From assembly GCA_016744135.1 (NCBI GenBank), contig JADGEX010000001.1, positions 2,243,029 to 2,307,028 of the forward strand: 64,000 bases of DNA, written 5' to 3'. Positions 25,723 to 35,241 of the stretch are shown one piece after another. Below the pieces are notes generated by a model. The model did not search any database and had not been told where the DNA came from. It saw only the letters and a list, made by a program, of their open reading frames with translations. Numbering within the stretch: the stretch's first letter is position 1; each line of letters opens with the position of its first letter. This DNA comes from Pseudodesulfovibrio sp. (lineage in GTDB: Bacteria > Desulfobacterota > Desulfovibrionia > Desulfovibrionales > Desulfovibrionaceae). The position numbers and the translations under genes are program-made.

Positions 25723-26937
25723 TCATATCCATTGCAGAGAATAGAGGCGCTCCAACGTTTTTCGACTCAGAGTTTCTTCACTCGTCATATCCGTGCAACC
25801 CAATCGTGTCTTCCCTTTGACTTGAGAGGCTTCAATGAAGAGTTTCTCATATTTATCGAATACCGTTTTGGGGGAAAACTGTTTTGACGTTTCCAGCGCG
25901 GCTTTACCCATGCTGTTACGGAGAGCAACGTCATCAAGTAATGTCTTTAATGCCTGCGCAATGGCATTCGGTTTCAGATCATCGAAAAGAAGTCCATTGA
26001 TCCCGTTGTCGATAATTTCATTGGTGCCGCCGCACTGTGCATATCCTATGGTAGGCAGGCCGTGGGCCATGGCCTCAAGCAGGGCATTGGGACATCCTTC
26101 AAATTCTGATGGGAAAGCGAAAATTTGCGCCTGCGTCAGCTTTTCATTGATGTCGTTGGTGGATTTGTGGACATATGCTTGTCCCTCTACACCTGCTTCG
26201 GCAATGGTTTGTTTCAGATTCTCTGCCAGCCTTCCTTCGCCGCCCCAAAAATGGAGTTCCCAGTCGTGATAATTTGTTGCGATTAATCCGAAAGATTGGG
26301 CAAGCAGAGGTTGATGCTTGTGTTCATCCATTCGTGCCACGTTGATGATGATTTTTGGAGATTGATTCTTTCCAGTAGGGTCGGAAATCGTTGTGGCCGG
26401 GGCAACCTGATTGGGAATAGCGCGGAGACGCTTTTGGAGGAATTCGGGATAATAAGGTCTGAAACCTTCCATTTGAAAGTGGATGAGGTCGGCTGTGGAA
26501 AGTACAGCCAGACGTTCTTCCCTGCTTCCCCAGCAAAAAGGTTCCATGAATGAGGGGTCGGTCCTTTCTGAAAAAATGAGCGGTACGCCGGTGTTTTTGA
26601 GAATAGCTGGCCACATCAGGATTTCGCGGCTTGAACTCATAACAAGGATTGCATCCGGTGACACGTCGAGAATTTGACGACGTATGTTCTCGTGGAATTG
26701 TGGGTCATTATGGTGGCGGAGAAGTTTGTCGCGATATTCCAGATGGTCTGAGGTGTCCATATGCAGAAGTTTAATGCCATTATCAAGCGGGAACAATGGG
26801 GCTGAGGGCTTGGTGTCATTGACGAGAACCGTACATTGGTGACCACGACGAAACATGTCGTTGGCCAGTGCAGCTCCAGCGCGTTGGCGACCCCCTCGTC
26901 CCAGAGTCAGATTCCAGATAACAATCAGTAGATTCAT
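25723..26937 (-). CDS. Family 4 glycosyltransferase (GT-B fold)
   Basis: This 404-residue enzyme has an N-terminal Rossmann domain (LGRGGRQRAGAALAND, similar to the GGAER loop of the family) and a C-terminal Glycos_transf_1 domain. That domain carries IINVARMDEHKHQPLLAQSF, then the donor-binding E-x7-E motif in FPSEFEGCPNALLEAMAHG. The sugar and acceptor are unknown. It follows the GT2 gene by 15 bases in the same direction, so the two are probably co-transcribed. Confidence 0.88.
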   Translation of the reverse strand: MNLLIVIWNLTLGRGGRQRAGAALANDMFRRGHQCTVLVNDTKPSAPLFPLDNGIKLLHMDTSDHLEYRDKLLRHHNDPQFHENIRRQILDVSPDAILVMSSSREILMWPAILKNTGVPLIFSERTDPSFMEPFCWGSREERLAVLSTADLIHFQMEGFRPYYPEFLQKRLRAIPNQVAPATTISDPTGKNQSPKIIINVARMDEHKHQPLLAQSFGLIATNYHDWELHFWGGEGRLAENLKQTIAEAGVEGQAYVHKSTNDINEKLTQAQIFAFPSEFEGCPNALLEAMAHGLPTIGYAQCGGTNEIIDNGINGLLFDDLKPNAIAQALKTLLDDVALRNSMGKAALETSKQFSPKTVFDKYEKLFIEASQVKGKTRLGCTDMTSEETLSRKTLERLYSLQWI

Positions 26938-26952
26938 CGATATCTCGTCGGA

Positions 26953-29082
26953 TTATTTTCCCTTTTCGGAGTGATGGAGTTCTTCCATAAGATCTCTCGA
27001 TAATTGCAGGGAATGTTTTCCCGCCAGCTTGTAGCTTGCTGCAGCCCGTTTGGGATTGTCCATATCCGTGAAGTAATCTCCTTGGGACATGAGAAACAAT
27101 GCCTGCACTTTTCTGCGTATGAAATTTTGTTCTTCCTTGATGGTTTTGGAAATGAAATTAGGGAGTTCCTTTCGTAATATCCGGCACACATTGGCCAGAT
27201 AGCGGCGACGACTTGACGTATTCAGATTGGTTATCTGTCCTAATCCTGTTGTCCCGGGAGATTGGCGAAAGAATCGTTCTGCCGTCAGCGACGTTATGTG
27301 GTACGGATCAGTACGCATGGAGAGTCTTCTCCAAAAGTCGAAGTCTACAAGGACTTCCAGAGAGGCATCCATTCCGCCTGTCTGTTCAAAAAGAGCACGA
27401 GTATGGACAACGGTTATGCCCGGAATACAGTTGCACTCTAGTAGGTCGTGGAAAGACACCTGTGGAGTATGTAAAGGGCGGCTGCGAACCTTTCTCCAGC
27501 TTTCTCCCTGTTGTTCAAGCGTGGTTTCGACCATATCGGAATAAGTCATGTCCACCTGTGGAAGGTTGCGCAGGAAGAATAGGGCGCGTTCCAGGTGGTT
27601 TGGAAGCCAGAGGTCATCGTCATCCAAATAGGCAATGAAATTACCGGACGAAAGGGAAAACGCGGTGTTTATGGCGTGTCCTTTCGAATAATGCTTTTCG
27701 TCGTGGTAGATAATTCGGCTGTCATTGTAGCCGTTGACAATATCGGCAGCACTTTCCCCGCCATCGTTGACTATGATCAGTTCCCACAAGTCGTGTGTCT
27801 GGCTTCTCACTGAGTCTATGGCGGAGGAGATTAGCTCTTTTCGATTGTATGTCGCCATGAGGATCGACACCTTTTCTGGAACAGTCGTTGAGACCTGTCC
27901 GCTTGGCGGAGTCATTGACAATCGGACCATGGCGGATTCCAAGGCCGCGAGTTCAGAAGAGGAGCCCGTTGTCCTGTCAGAAATGGGTATGATTTTCGTA
28001 TGAGTACACACGGTTTTCAGTGAAGATTCCATGGCTGTTGGGCAGACAATCAGTGAATATTGTTTCAGATCTCCAGAAGCGAGTTCTTTTTCGTTTTCTA
28101 CCCAGAGGACGTTTCGGGAATAGGGTTTGGTTTCGTATCGGGTTCTGCCGGCAAAGACTACGGTGATATCCACATCAATATCGTCACGTCCCCATTCATC
28201 ATTGAAATCGATGCGACAGAAATGACCCATTTGGCTGAATTTTACGGCAAGAGCTTCGGCCTTGAGTGTGTTGGCATCCGGCTCAGCTCTATGGTCGAGA
28301 GCCGGGATTTTGATAGCTATGGACAATGGGTGGTCTGGTGTTTTGCGCTTGGACTCAAGAAAGGCGTAATTGAAATCATCTTGCGTCAACTTGTTGTACC
28401 AACGAAGATATGTGCGTTCTGTGTTGGCCTGACAGTGTTCGAATCGACCTTCACTCTGACTTTCGAAATGGGTGACCTTGCACTCGGGGCGATAAATGAT
28501 CTTTTGGTGATTTTCATGATAGCGCAGGCATAAATCTACATCCTCATGACCATTGATATAGCCTTCGTCAAAGCCGTTCATGCTCAGGAATTCTGTTTTG
28601 CGGACAGCCATGCATGCACCTGTGACGATGCGATATCCCCGACGTTCGGAAACCATCGGGTCATCGGGGCTGGCTGTATGAAAAATATGATATGGAATTC
28701 TATTTCGCCCGATGACCACCCCGGCATGTTGGACCGTTCCGTCCGCATAGAGAAGGCAGCCTCCAACCACTCCGGTGTCTCTGTTCGAATTCAACTCATC
28801 AACAAGGGGTGTAAGCCAGTTCTCATGAACTTGCGTGTCGTTGTTCAGGAAAACGACATACTCTCCTTTGCTGGCTTGAGCTCCTTGGTTGCAGGCTCGG
28901 GCAAATCCGATATTTTTTTCATTGCGGATTATGTTGACGGATGGGGATTGCGTGTGCGTCTGGTTTGAAAGAAATTCGGGAGTTCCATCAGTGGAAGCGT
29001 TGTCCACAAAGATGACTTCATAGGAAAAGGGCGTGCCTGTATGCTTCAGAATGGCATTCCAGCATTGCTCGGTGAGTTCCAC
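26953..29082 (-). CDS. Family 2 glycosyltransferase with two GT2 domains, 5' end uncertain
   Basis: This 709-residue protein (as counted from a GTG at 29082) has two GT-A modules. The first has VDNASTDGTPEF and the DD-like GHEDVDLC; the second starts at VSILMATYNRKELISSAIDS and has YLDDDDLWLPNHLE with QSP downstream. The C-terminal tail has no clear domain. The reading frame remains open upstream of the GTG to 29151 and encodes the conserved first strand VSIVIPLFN before VELTEQC. No ATG, GTG or TTG is available there, only a TGA at 29154-29152. The start therefore needs review: a frameshift or a rare start codon is likely. Confidence 0.78.
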   Translation of the reverse strand: MELTEQCWNAILKHTGTPFSYEVIFVDNASTDGTPEFLSNQTHTQSPSVNIIRNEKNIGFARACNQGAQASKGEYVVFLNNDTQVHENWLTPLVDELNSNRDTGVVGGCLLYADGTVQHAGVVIGRNRIPYHIFHTASPDDPMVSERRGYRIVTGACMAVRKTEFLSMNGFDEGYINGHEDVDLCLRYHENHQKIIYRPECKVTHFESQSEGRFEHCQANTERTYLRWYNKLTQDDFNYAFLESKRKTPDHPLSIAIKIPALDHRAEPDANTLKAEALAVKFSQMGHFCRIDFNDEWGRDDIDVDITVVFAGRTRYETKPYSRNVLWVENEKELASGDLKQYSLIVCPTAMESSLKTVCTHTKIIPISDRTTGSSSELAALESAMVRLSMTPPSGQVSTTVPEKVSILMATYNRKELISSAIDSVRSQTHDLWELIIVNDGGESAADIVNGYNDSRIIYHDEKHYSKGHAINTAFSLSSGNFIAYLDDDDLWLPNHLERALFFLRNLPQVDMTYSDMVETTLEQQGESWRKVRSRPLHTPQVSFHDLLECNCIPGITVVHTRALFEQTGGMDASLEVLVDFDFWRRLSMRTDPYHITSLTAERFFRQSPGTTGLGQITNLNTSSRRRYLANVCRILRKELPNFISKTIKEEQNFIRRKVQALFLMSQGDYFTDMDNPKRAAASYKLAGKHSLQLSRDLMEELHHSEKGK

Positions 29083-29509
29083 CCGGTTGAAGAGGGGGAT
29101 AACGATGCTTACTGTGCATTTGGCGATTGGAATAACCTCATCGTGTTGAGTTCAGCCATCCTCATGGAGGGGGTGCGACTGTGCGAAAGAACATTACGAA
29201 GCGGCCTGACGGGCTACATAATAGAAAAACCCACTAGAATTGTCGATACATAAGCATCGTATGTTAGTCAAATTGTACTCTGTTCCAGTGCATGGTTTGT
29301 TCTTCTTCGTGGCATGGCGGCGCGTTTTTCCGAAGTAGAAGGTGGAACACTTCTTGTAATACAACTTCTTGGGCGTTGAATTATTGTTATAAGAAAATAT
29401 TTCAGCCTCGACTCTCTGTGCCCTTTCGCTTATGAACAAAGGCAATGGTTTTTCTCCTTTTGAGGAAACTATATAGCTTGATAAAATCAATGGAATCAAA
29501 GGTGTTAAT
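29083..29509. other. Intergenic region between divergent glycan operons
   Basis: About 430 bases without a complete gene. The left 70 bases carry the missing start of the GT2 gene. The remainder is AT-rich and holds a promoter for the rightward run (see the entry at 29460-29487). No repeat, tRNA or ORF was supported in the middle. Confidence 0.5.
29460..29487 (+). promoter_or_regulatory. Sigma-70-type promoter for the + strand glycan run
   Basis: TTGAGG (29460-29465), a 16-nt spacer and TAAAAT (29482-29487) sit 23 bases before the ATG at 29510, with AAAGGTG as Shine-Dalgarno. This is a plausible start for the whole run of closely packed + strand genes to about 44575. Confidence 0.5.
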
Positions 29510-31099
29510 ATGAGCAAAGAGTACCCTCGCCTCGCTTTGATTGGAGCCGGATATTGGGGAAAAAATCTCATCAGAAATTTTCATAGCCTCGACTGTCTCG
29601 ATTTGATCTGTGACAGGAGTGCGGAACATCTTGCCCTTTTTCAGAAGCAGTATCCCGGCCTGGAAGCCTGTCAGACATTGAAAGAAGTGCTTGAGCGTGA
29701 TGACATTGATGCTGTCGCTATTTCTACTCCGGCCGAGTTTCACTTCGAACAGGCCCGTGAAGTGCTTTTAGCTGGTAAGCATGTGTTTGTGGAAAAGCCG
29801 TTGGCCTTGAAAGATTCCGATGCTGCCGTATTGATTGAGCTGGCCAAGGAACGGGGATTGACGTTGATGGTTGGTCATCTGCTTCAATATCATTCTGTTT
29901 TTCGGGTGCTTAAGGATTTGGTGGCACACGGTGAACTCGGCCGTATTAATTATATTTATTCAAATCGCCTCAATCTGGGCAAAATCAGACGCGAAGAGAA
30001 TATTCTCTGGTCCTTTGCCCCTCATGATATTTCCATGATTCTCTCTTTGGCAGGAGAGGCCCCCGATTCCATCATGGCTACGGGTGGTAATTTCCTTCAT
30101 CGTGAGATCGCTGACGTAACCACGACCCATCTGACCTTTCCGTCAGGGATGCAGGCACATTTGTTCGTATCCTGGCTGCACCCGTACAAGGAGCAGAAAT
30201 TGGTCGTGGTCGGTGAAAAGAAAATGGCTCTTTTTGACGATACAAAGCCGTGGGGTGAAAAGCTGTTGTTGTATCCGCACACGATCAGTTGGGAAAATAA
30301 TATTCCGATTCCAGATCAGGCTGAGGCCCAGAAGGTCGAGGTCCCGGAAAGTGAGCCGCTGCGTGCCGAGTGCGGGCATTTTCTGGAGTGTGTAGCTCAA
30401 GGCAAGACGCCGCTGACGGACGGAGAAGAAGCCCTTCGGGTTTTGAGTGTGTTGAACAGTGCGCAGGAGTCCATGAATCAGGGGGGGAAGAAAGTCTTTC
30501 CTGAATCAGTTGGGGGACAATCTTCCTCGGCTGATGCAAGGGTACATCCTTCGGCCTGCATAGATGAAGACGTGACTATTGGCTCCGGTACCCGCGTTTG
30601 GCATTTTAGTCATGTGTTGAAAGCGAGTTCGATCGGTGCCAACTGCAATGTCGGGCAGAATGTCGTCATTGGTCCCCGTGTGCAGATTGGTGATGGATGT
30701 AAGATTCAAAATAATGTTTCGGTCTATGAAGGTGTCACTCTTGAGGACGATGTCTTTTGCGGTCCGTCTATGGTTTTTACCAATGTGATCAATCCAAGAT
30801 GTCATATTCCGCGACTCTCGGAGATCAAGCCGACGCTGGTTCGCAAGGGGACCACTCTGGGCGCCAATTGTACTATTGTTTGCGGTCACATTCTCGGTGA
30901 ATACGCTTTTGTCGGAGCAGGTGCAGTGGTGACGCAGGATGTTCCCGCCCATGGCATGATGGTGGGTAACCCTGCTGTTTTGAAAGGGTGGATGTGCAAG
31001 TGCGGGACGCGTCTTTCTTCCGACTTCAACTGCCCGGCTTGTGGTGCTCAGTATGCAGAAAAAGGAACGGGACTTCATCAAGTGGAGAAATTGTCGTGA
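29510..31099 (+). CDS. Fused sugar 3-dehydrogenase (Gfo/Idh/MocA) and N-acetyltransferase (LbH), WbpB-WbpD-like
   Basis: This is a 529-residue fusion. Residues 1 to about 325 are an NAD-dependent Gfo/Idh/MocA oxidoreductase (LALIGAGYWGKNLIRNF, EKPLAL). Residues from about 340 form a left-handed parallel beta-helix acetyltransferase (IGANCNVGQNVVIGP, LGANCTIVCGHILGEYAFVGAGAVV, GNPAVLKGW) ending in a zinc-ribbon-like tail with two Cys pairs (CKCG and CPAC). WbpB and WbpD are the corresponding separate enzymes in the Pseudomonas UDP-2,3-diacetamido-uronate pathway. Here they are one polypeptide, preceding an aminotransferase gene that would act between them. I infer UDP-GlcNAc-uronate chemistry, but the substrate is not proven. 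Confidence 0.85.
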   Translation: MSKEYPRLALIGAGYWGKNLIRNFHSLDCLDLICDRSAEHLALFQKQYPGLEACQTLKEVLERDDIDAVAISTPAEFHFEQAREVLLAGKHVFVEKPLALKDSDAAVLIELAKERGLTLMVGHLLQYHSVFRVLKDLVAHGELGRINYIYSNRLNLGKIRREENILWSFAPHDISMILSLAGEAPDSIMATGGNFLHREIADVTTTHLTFPSGMQAHLFVSWLHPYKEQKLVVVGEKKMALFDDTKPWGEKLLLYPHTISWENNIPIPDQAEAQKVEVPESEPLRAECGHFLECVAQGKTPLTDGEEALRVLSVLNSAQESMNQGGKKVFPESVGGQSSSADARVHPSACIDEDVTIGSGTRVWHFSHVLKASSIGANCNVGQNVVIGPRVQIGDGCKIQNNVSVYEGVTLEDDVFCGPSMVFTNVINPRCHIPRLSEIKPTLVRKGTTLGANCTIVCGHILGEYAFVGAGAVVTQDVPAHGMMVGNPAVLKGWMCKCGTRLSSDFNCPACGAQYAEKGTGLHQVEKLS

Positions 31100-32019
31100 C
31101 CTTGCAATTGCCTGTTGATGCGGGACTCTTTCCCCGCAGAGTGACCTTGGAATTGACGAACCGCTGCAATTTGAGCTGCACGTTTTGCCCTCGGCAATTT
31201 ATGGAAAAAGATCGTGGGTTCATGGATTTTGAACTGGCTCGAGACTTGATTCTTGAAATGAAGGATCATGCACCGGTTACGGTTGTCCCGTTTTTTCGAG
31301 GTGAAAGCCTGCTGCATCCTCAATGGTATGATATCCTCCGGCTTATTCAGGATCATGAAGTCGGAGAGATTCAGTTTACAACCAATGCTTCACTGTTGAA
31401 CGTGCAAAATAGTGAACGAATCCTTGATCTTGATCTTTCTTTTATTTCGTTTTCTCTTGATACTTTGGACCCTGTTCTCTATGCCGCTAGTCGTCGAGGT
31501 GCAGACCTCGACAAGGTAACGAATAATGTTTTGAAGTTTTTGAAAATGAGAGACGCGTGTGGTTCCAGTACTCAGGTACAGGTCAGCGCGGTGGAAACGC
31601 AGGCTCACAAGGTCGGCATGGATGCGTTCGTGAAATACTGGCGTGAAAAAGTGGACCGGGTGCGTGTCTATGCGGAACATTCTTCCGATGGTCATCCAGG
31701 AAGTATTGACCAAGAACTGCCAACGTTTGAAAAGCGTTTGCCATGTCATAAACCGTTTAGTGACATGGTTGTATATTGGAATGGACAGACGGCCTGCTGC
31801 AATCATGATTGGACTCGGCTGGTCAACGGTGTCCCGTTAGGCGATGTTGGCGCCGATGGTATTGCTGCTGTCTGGCAAGGTGAATCATATGCACGGTTGC
31901 GCAAAATGCATATGGAGAGTCATCTTGATGGGGTTGTGCCTTGTGATGGGTGCGATCATTGGAAGATGTATTATATGGAAAATGGTTTTCTTGGTAGAAC
32001 TTATACCCAAAGAGGGTAA
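31096..32019 (+). CDS. Radical SAM/SPASM-like protein
   Basis: This 307-residue protein binds a 4Fe-4S cluster through Cys24-x3-Cys28-x2-Cys31 (NRCNLSCTFC). The C-terminal third has further cysteines (LPCHKPF, TACCNHDW, CDGCDHW) consistent with a SPASM or twitch auxiliary cluster. The start is GTG at 31096, overlapping the stop of the fusion gene by four bases, with GGAG upstream; the longer frame from 30988 would run through the preceding gene and is not needed. Inside a sugar operon it may carry out a radical modification of a sugar or peptide; the substrate is unknown. Confidence 0.85.
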   Translation: MTLQLPVDAGLFPRRVTLELTNRCNLSCTFCPRQFMEKDRGFMDFELARDLILEMKDHAPVTVVPFFRGESLLHPQWYDILRLIQDHEVGEIQFTTNASLLNVQNSERILDLDLSFISFSLDTLDPVLYAASRRGADLDKVTNNVLKFLKMRDACGSSTQVQVSAVETQAHKVGMDAFVKYWREKVDRVRVYAEHSSDGHPGSIDQELPTFEKRLPCHKPFSDMVVYWNGQTACCNHDWTRLVNGVPLGDVGADGIAAVWQGESYARLRKMHMESHLDGVVPCDGCDHWKMYYMENGFLGRTYTQRG

Positions 32020-32024
32020 CTCCA

Positions 32025-33131
32025 GTGTTTAGAATTCCTCTTATTAAGCCGTTTGTGCCTGATGAACTTAAGGAAAAGGTGTTTGGCGTACTTGAATCAG
32101 GCTATCTTACGGAAGGCCCGGTTACCCGAGAGTTTGAGAAGGGGATCGCCGAAAAGGTCGGTGCGAAACATTGTCTTGCCGTCACATCCTGCACGACGGG
32201 ATTGGAATTAGCTTTAAGGGCTATTGGTGTTGGGCCGGGCGATGAAGTCATTGTCCCCGATTACACTTATCCGGCTACTGCGAGTGTGGTGAATATCGTC
32301 GGAGCGACCTGTGTGATCGTGGATGTTGATCCGCAGACCATGCTCATCGACTATGATGCATTGGAGTCGGCAATCACTCCGCTCACCAAGGCCGTGATTC
32401 CGGTTTCCCTGTTCGGCAATCCTCTGGATTGGGACAGGTTGAATGTGCTGAAAAAGGAACACGGACTTTTCATGGTGGAAGACGCCGCGTGTGCCCTTGG
32501 TTCTTCGTTCGGGGGAATCAGGACTGGAACCCTGGCTGACATCTCCGTCTTCAGTCATCATCCTCGCAAGTTTATCACCACGGGTGAAGGCGGGACCGTC
32601 ACTACTGACAATGATGACTGGGCAGAATGGATGGAGTCTTATAAACATTTTGGTATGCAAGGAAATAGTTCGCGTCTTGGTTGTGAATTTGTTCAAGCTG
32701 GAACCAATTATAAACTGAGTGATGTTTTGTCTGGTATAGGTGTTGCACAGTTAGGGCATATGGACGAGCTTTTGACGGAACGACAGGCTTTGGCGACATT
32801 TTACTCGGAAAATTTTGCAGGGTGTGAAGTCGTTCAATTGCCAAGAATCACTCAGTCTGGTGAACATTCCTGGCAAACCATGTGTGTTTTTGTCAAGGAC
32901 CGGAATCGTGTCATGGAAACAATGCGCAGTCGGGGAATTGAGGTCCAGATAGGAACGTATTCGTTGAGTATGCACCGGGCGTTTAATCAGAACCCGGATT
33001 GTCGAATAATGGGCGATATGGCGGGGAGTCTATATGCATTTAATCATGCTTTGGCATTGCCGCTTTACCACGGCATGACAGAGGCTGAACAGGTTGAAGT
33101 GATTGATATGCTCAAGGATGTCGTTGGGTGA
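32025..33131 (+). CDS. DegT/DnrJ/EryC1/StrS-family PLP aminotransferase (WbpE-like)
   Basis: This 368-residue sugar aminotransferase has an N-terminal ESGYLTEGPVTREFE. The PLP-binding Lys182 lies in FSHHPRKFITTGEGG. It transfers an amino group, usually from glutamate, to a 3- or 4-keto nucleotide sugar. Its place just after the dehydrogenase/acetyltransferase fusion fits a WbpE role (making the 3-amino sugar). The start is GTG at 32025, six bases after the preceding stop, with AGAGGG upstream. Confidence 0.9.
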   Translation: MFRIPLIKPFVPDELKEKVFGVLESGYLTEGPVTREFEKGIAEKVGAKHCLAVTSCTTGLELALRAIGVGPGDEVIVPDYTYPATASVVNIVGATCVIVDVDPQTMLIDYDALESAITPLTKAVIPVSLFGNPLDWDRLNVLKKEHGLFMVEDAACALGSSFGGIRTGTLADISVFSHHPRKFITTGEGGTVTTDNDDWAEWMESYKHFGMQGNSSRLGCEFVQAGTNYKLSDVLSGIGVAQLGHMDELLTERQALATFYSENFAGCEVVQLPRITQSGEHSWQTMCVFVKDRNRVMETMRSRGIEVQIGTYSLSMHRAFNQNPDCRIMGDMAGSLYAFNHALALPLYHGMTEAEQVEVIDMLKDVVG

Positions 33132-33225
33132 ATTGTGGGCAGGGCTGGTAGGGCGGACGTATGCTCCAGTGATTCGAATCATGTATGGGAAGCCTCTCCC
33201 AAGTAAGTGAAGTAGGTATGGTTTT

Positions 33226-35115
33226 ATGTGCGGCATTTGTGGACTGTTGAATTTTTCGAGTGAGCGCCCCGACGCAGCAACTCTTCGTGCTATGACCGAT
33301 GCCATTAGGCATCGCGGTCCTGACGGAGAGGGCTTTTACATTGATGGGCCGGTTGGTTTTGGCCATCGGCGTCTCGCTATCATTGACCTGTCGGAAGCAG
33401 CAGCACAGCCCATGGTGTCCGAAGATGGACGGTATGTTCTCACGTATAATGGTGAGGTTTACAATTTTCAGGAGTTGCGAAAAGAGCTGCGTGATCTCGG
33501 GTATGGCTTTCGATCAACCTCGGATACAGAAGTCATTCTTATAGCATATCAGCATTGGGGTAAGGCATGTGTAGAGCGTTTTAATGGCATGTTTGCCTTC
33601 GCCATTTGGGACACGCGAAAGCAGGAGTTGTTTCTTGCGCGTGACCGTTATGGCATCAAGCCACTGTATTATGCCTTTTTTGGTAACACGTTCCTTTTTG
33701 GTTCGGAACAGAAGGCCATACTTGCTCACCCCGCAGTACGTCGTGAGATGGACCACGAGGCCCTGCTTGAATATTTTACCTTTCAGAATTTTTTTACGAA
33801 TCGGACGTTACTGAAAGGAGTCACGACATTTCCGGCTGGATGGACGGCCACGCTTTTGCCGACTGGTAGCCGTGAACTTCAGATGCATCAGTATTGGGAT
33901 TATGATTTTTCCGAGCCGGAACACCCGCTGACCGAAGCCGAGTATCTCGAAGAATTGGACATGCTTCTTGAGCAGGCCGTCAAGCGTCAGATGGTGAGTG
34001 ATGTTGAGATTGGGGCCTACCTTTCAGGCGGTATTGATTCCGGGACTATTTCTGCTCTTGCCGCGCAATCAAATCCATATATCAAGAGTTTTACATGCGG
34101 CTTTGACCTTCATTCTTCCACAGGTTTGGAGGCCGGGTTTGATGAGCGGGAAAGGGCTGAGTTGATGTCGTATCTGTTCAAGACTGAACATTACGAGATG
34201 GTCCTTAAGGCTGGTGATATGGAGCGGTGCCTTCCCCGGTTGGCTTACCATCTGGAAGAGCCGCGAGTCGGCCAGAGTTATCCCAATTATTATATAGCCC
34301 AGTTAGCCTCGAAGTTCGTCAAGGTCGTTCTTGGCGGGGCCGGTGGCGATGAATTTTTTGGGGGATACCCGTGGCGGTACTATCGAGCTGTGACCTGTTC
34401 GGATTTTGAGGACTATATCGACAAGTATTATGTTTTTTGGCAGCGCCTTATCCCCAATGAGAAGATCCAGAAGGTGTTTGCTCCCATTTGGGGTGATGTG
34501 AGTCATGTTTGGACACGGGATATTTTTAGTAAAGTCTTCGGCGATCGAAATGTCGCCCCGAGTTCTTCCGAGCAGTTTATCAACAATTCTTTATACTTTG
34601 AGGCCAAAACTTTTCTCCATGGTTTGCTCGTTGTCAAAGATAAGTTGTCCATGGCGCATTCACTTGAAGCGCGGGTGCCGTTCCTCGATAATGATCTGGT
34701 GGATTTTGCCATGCATTTGCCGGTTAGGACAAAGCTCGGCAACTTGAATGAAGTTATCAGGATCAACGAGAACGAATCAAAATCAAAGGTCAATAAGTAC
34801 TATCAAAAGACTCGTGACGGAAAATTGATTTTGCGCAAAGCGGCCGCGAAATATGTTCCCGAAGGGATTTCTTCGGGAATTAAGCAGGGCTTTTCGGCCC
34901 CGGACGCGAGTTGGTTCAGAGGTGAATCAATCAAGTTCGTGGCTGATGCGTTGATCAAGAAAAATGCACGGATTTATGACTATCTCGACAAAGATGTGGT
35001 GCAGTCGCTTGTGATGGAACATTTGAGCGGCAAAAAGAACCGGAGACTGCTCATTTGGTCCTTACTCAATGTCGAGGAGTGGATTGGACAATTCTTGGGT
35101 GAGGGGGATGTCTGA
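33226..35115 (+). CDS. asnB: Asparagine synthase-type glutamine amidotransferase
   Basis: This 629-residue enzyme has a class II glutaminase with N-terminal catalytic Cys2 (MCGICGLLNF). The ATP-pyrophosphatase synthase domain carries SGGIDSG (about residue 267) and GGAGGDEFFGGY. It can make asparagine, but in O-antigen and surface-glycan loci AsnB-type proteins commonly amidate uronic acids. The surrounding genes favour the latter role here, although no experiment distinguishes them. Confidence 0.9.
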   Translation: MCGICGLLNFSSERPDAATLRAMTDAIRHRGPDGEGFYIDGPVGFGHRRLAIIDLSEAAAQPMVSEDGRYVLTYNGEVYNFQELRKELRDLGYGFRSTSDTEVILIAYQHWGKACVERFNGMFAFAIWDTRKQELFLARDRYGIKPLYYAFFGNTFLFGSEQKAILAHPAVRREMDHEALLEYFTFQNFFTNRTLLKGVTTFPAGWTATLLPTGSRELQMHQYWDYDFSEPEHPLTEAEYLEELDMLLEQAVKRQMVSDVEIGAYLSGGIDSGTISALAAQSNPYIKSFTCGFDLHSSTGLEAGFDERERAELMSYLFKTEHYEMVLKAGDMERCLPRLAYHLEEPRVGQSYPNYYIAQLASKFVKVVLGGAGGDEFFGGYPWRYYRAVTCSDFEDYIDKYYVFWQRLIPNEKIQKVFAPIWGDVSHVWTRDIFSKVFGDRNVAPSSSEQFINNSLYFEAKTFLHGLLVVKDKLSMAHSLEARVPFLDNDLVDFAMHLPVRTKLGNLNEVIRINENESKSKVNKYYQKTRDGKLILRKAAAKYVPEGISSGIKQGFSAPDASWFRGESIKFVADALIKKNARIYDYLDKDVVQSLVMEHLSGKKNRRLLIWSLLNVEEWIGQFLGEGDV

Positions 35116-35116
35116 G

Positions 35117-35236
35117 ATGAATGAAAATGATAATTTAATAGTTAAATTGAAGAAGAGCTACCTCGCAGCCGACATGAAGATGTTGGATCATTTCAAACGG
35201 GGTCTGTTTTTTGCTGACGATTTTTTGGACCGGTAA
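35117..35236 (+). CDS. Small 39-residue ORF between asnB and the amidotransferase
   Basis: An uninterrupted frame reads from ATG at 35117 (one base after the asnB stop) to TAA at 35236. The product is Lys/Asp-rich with a hydrophobic centre (HFKRGLFFADDFLD). A GAGGGGGATG-like sequence lies upstream, inside asnB. It fits the tight packing of the operon and leaves only five bases before the next gene. No family is known, and it could be a chance ORF. Confidence 0.4.
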   Translation: MNENDNLIVKLKKSYLAADMKMLDHFKRGLFFADDFLDR

Positions 35237-35241
35237 AACGA

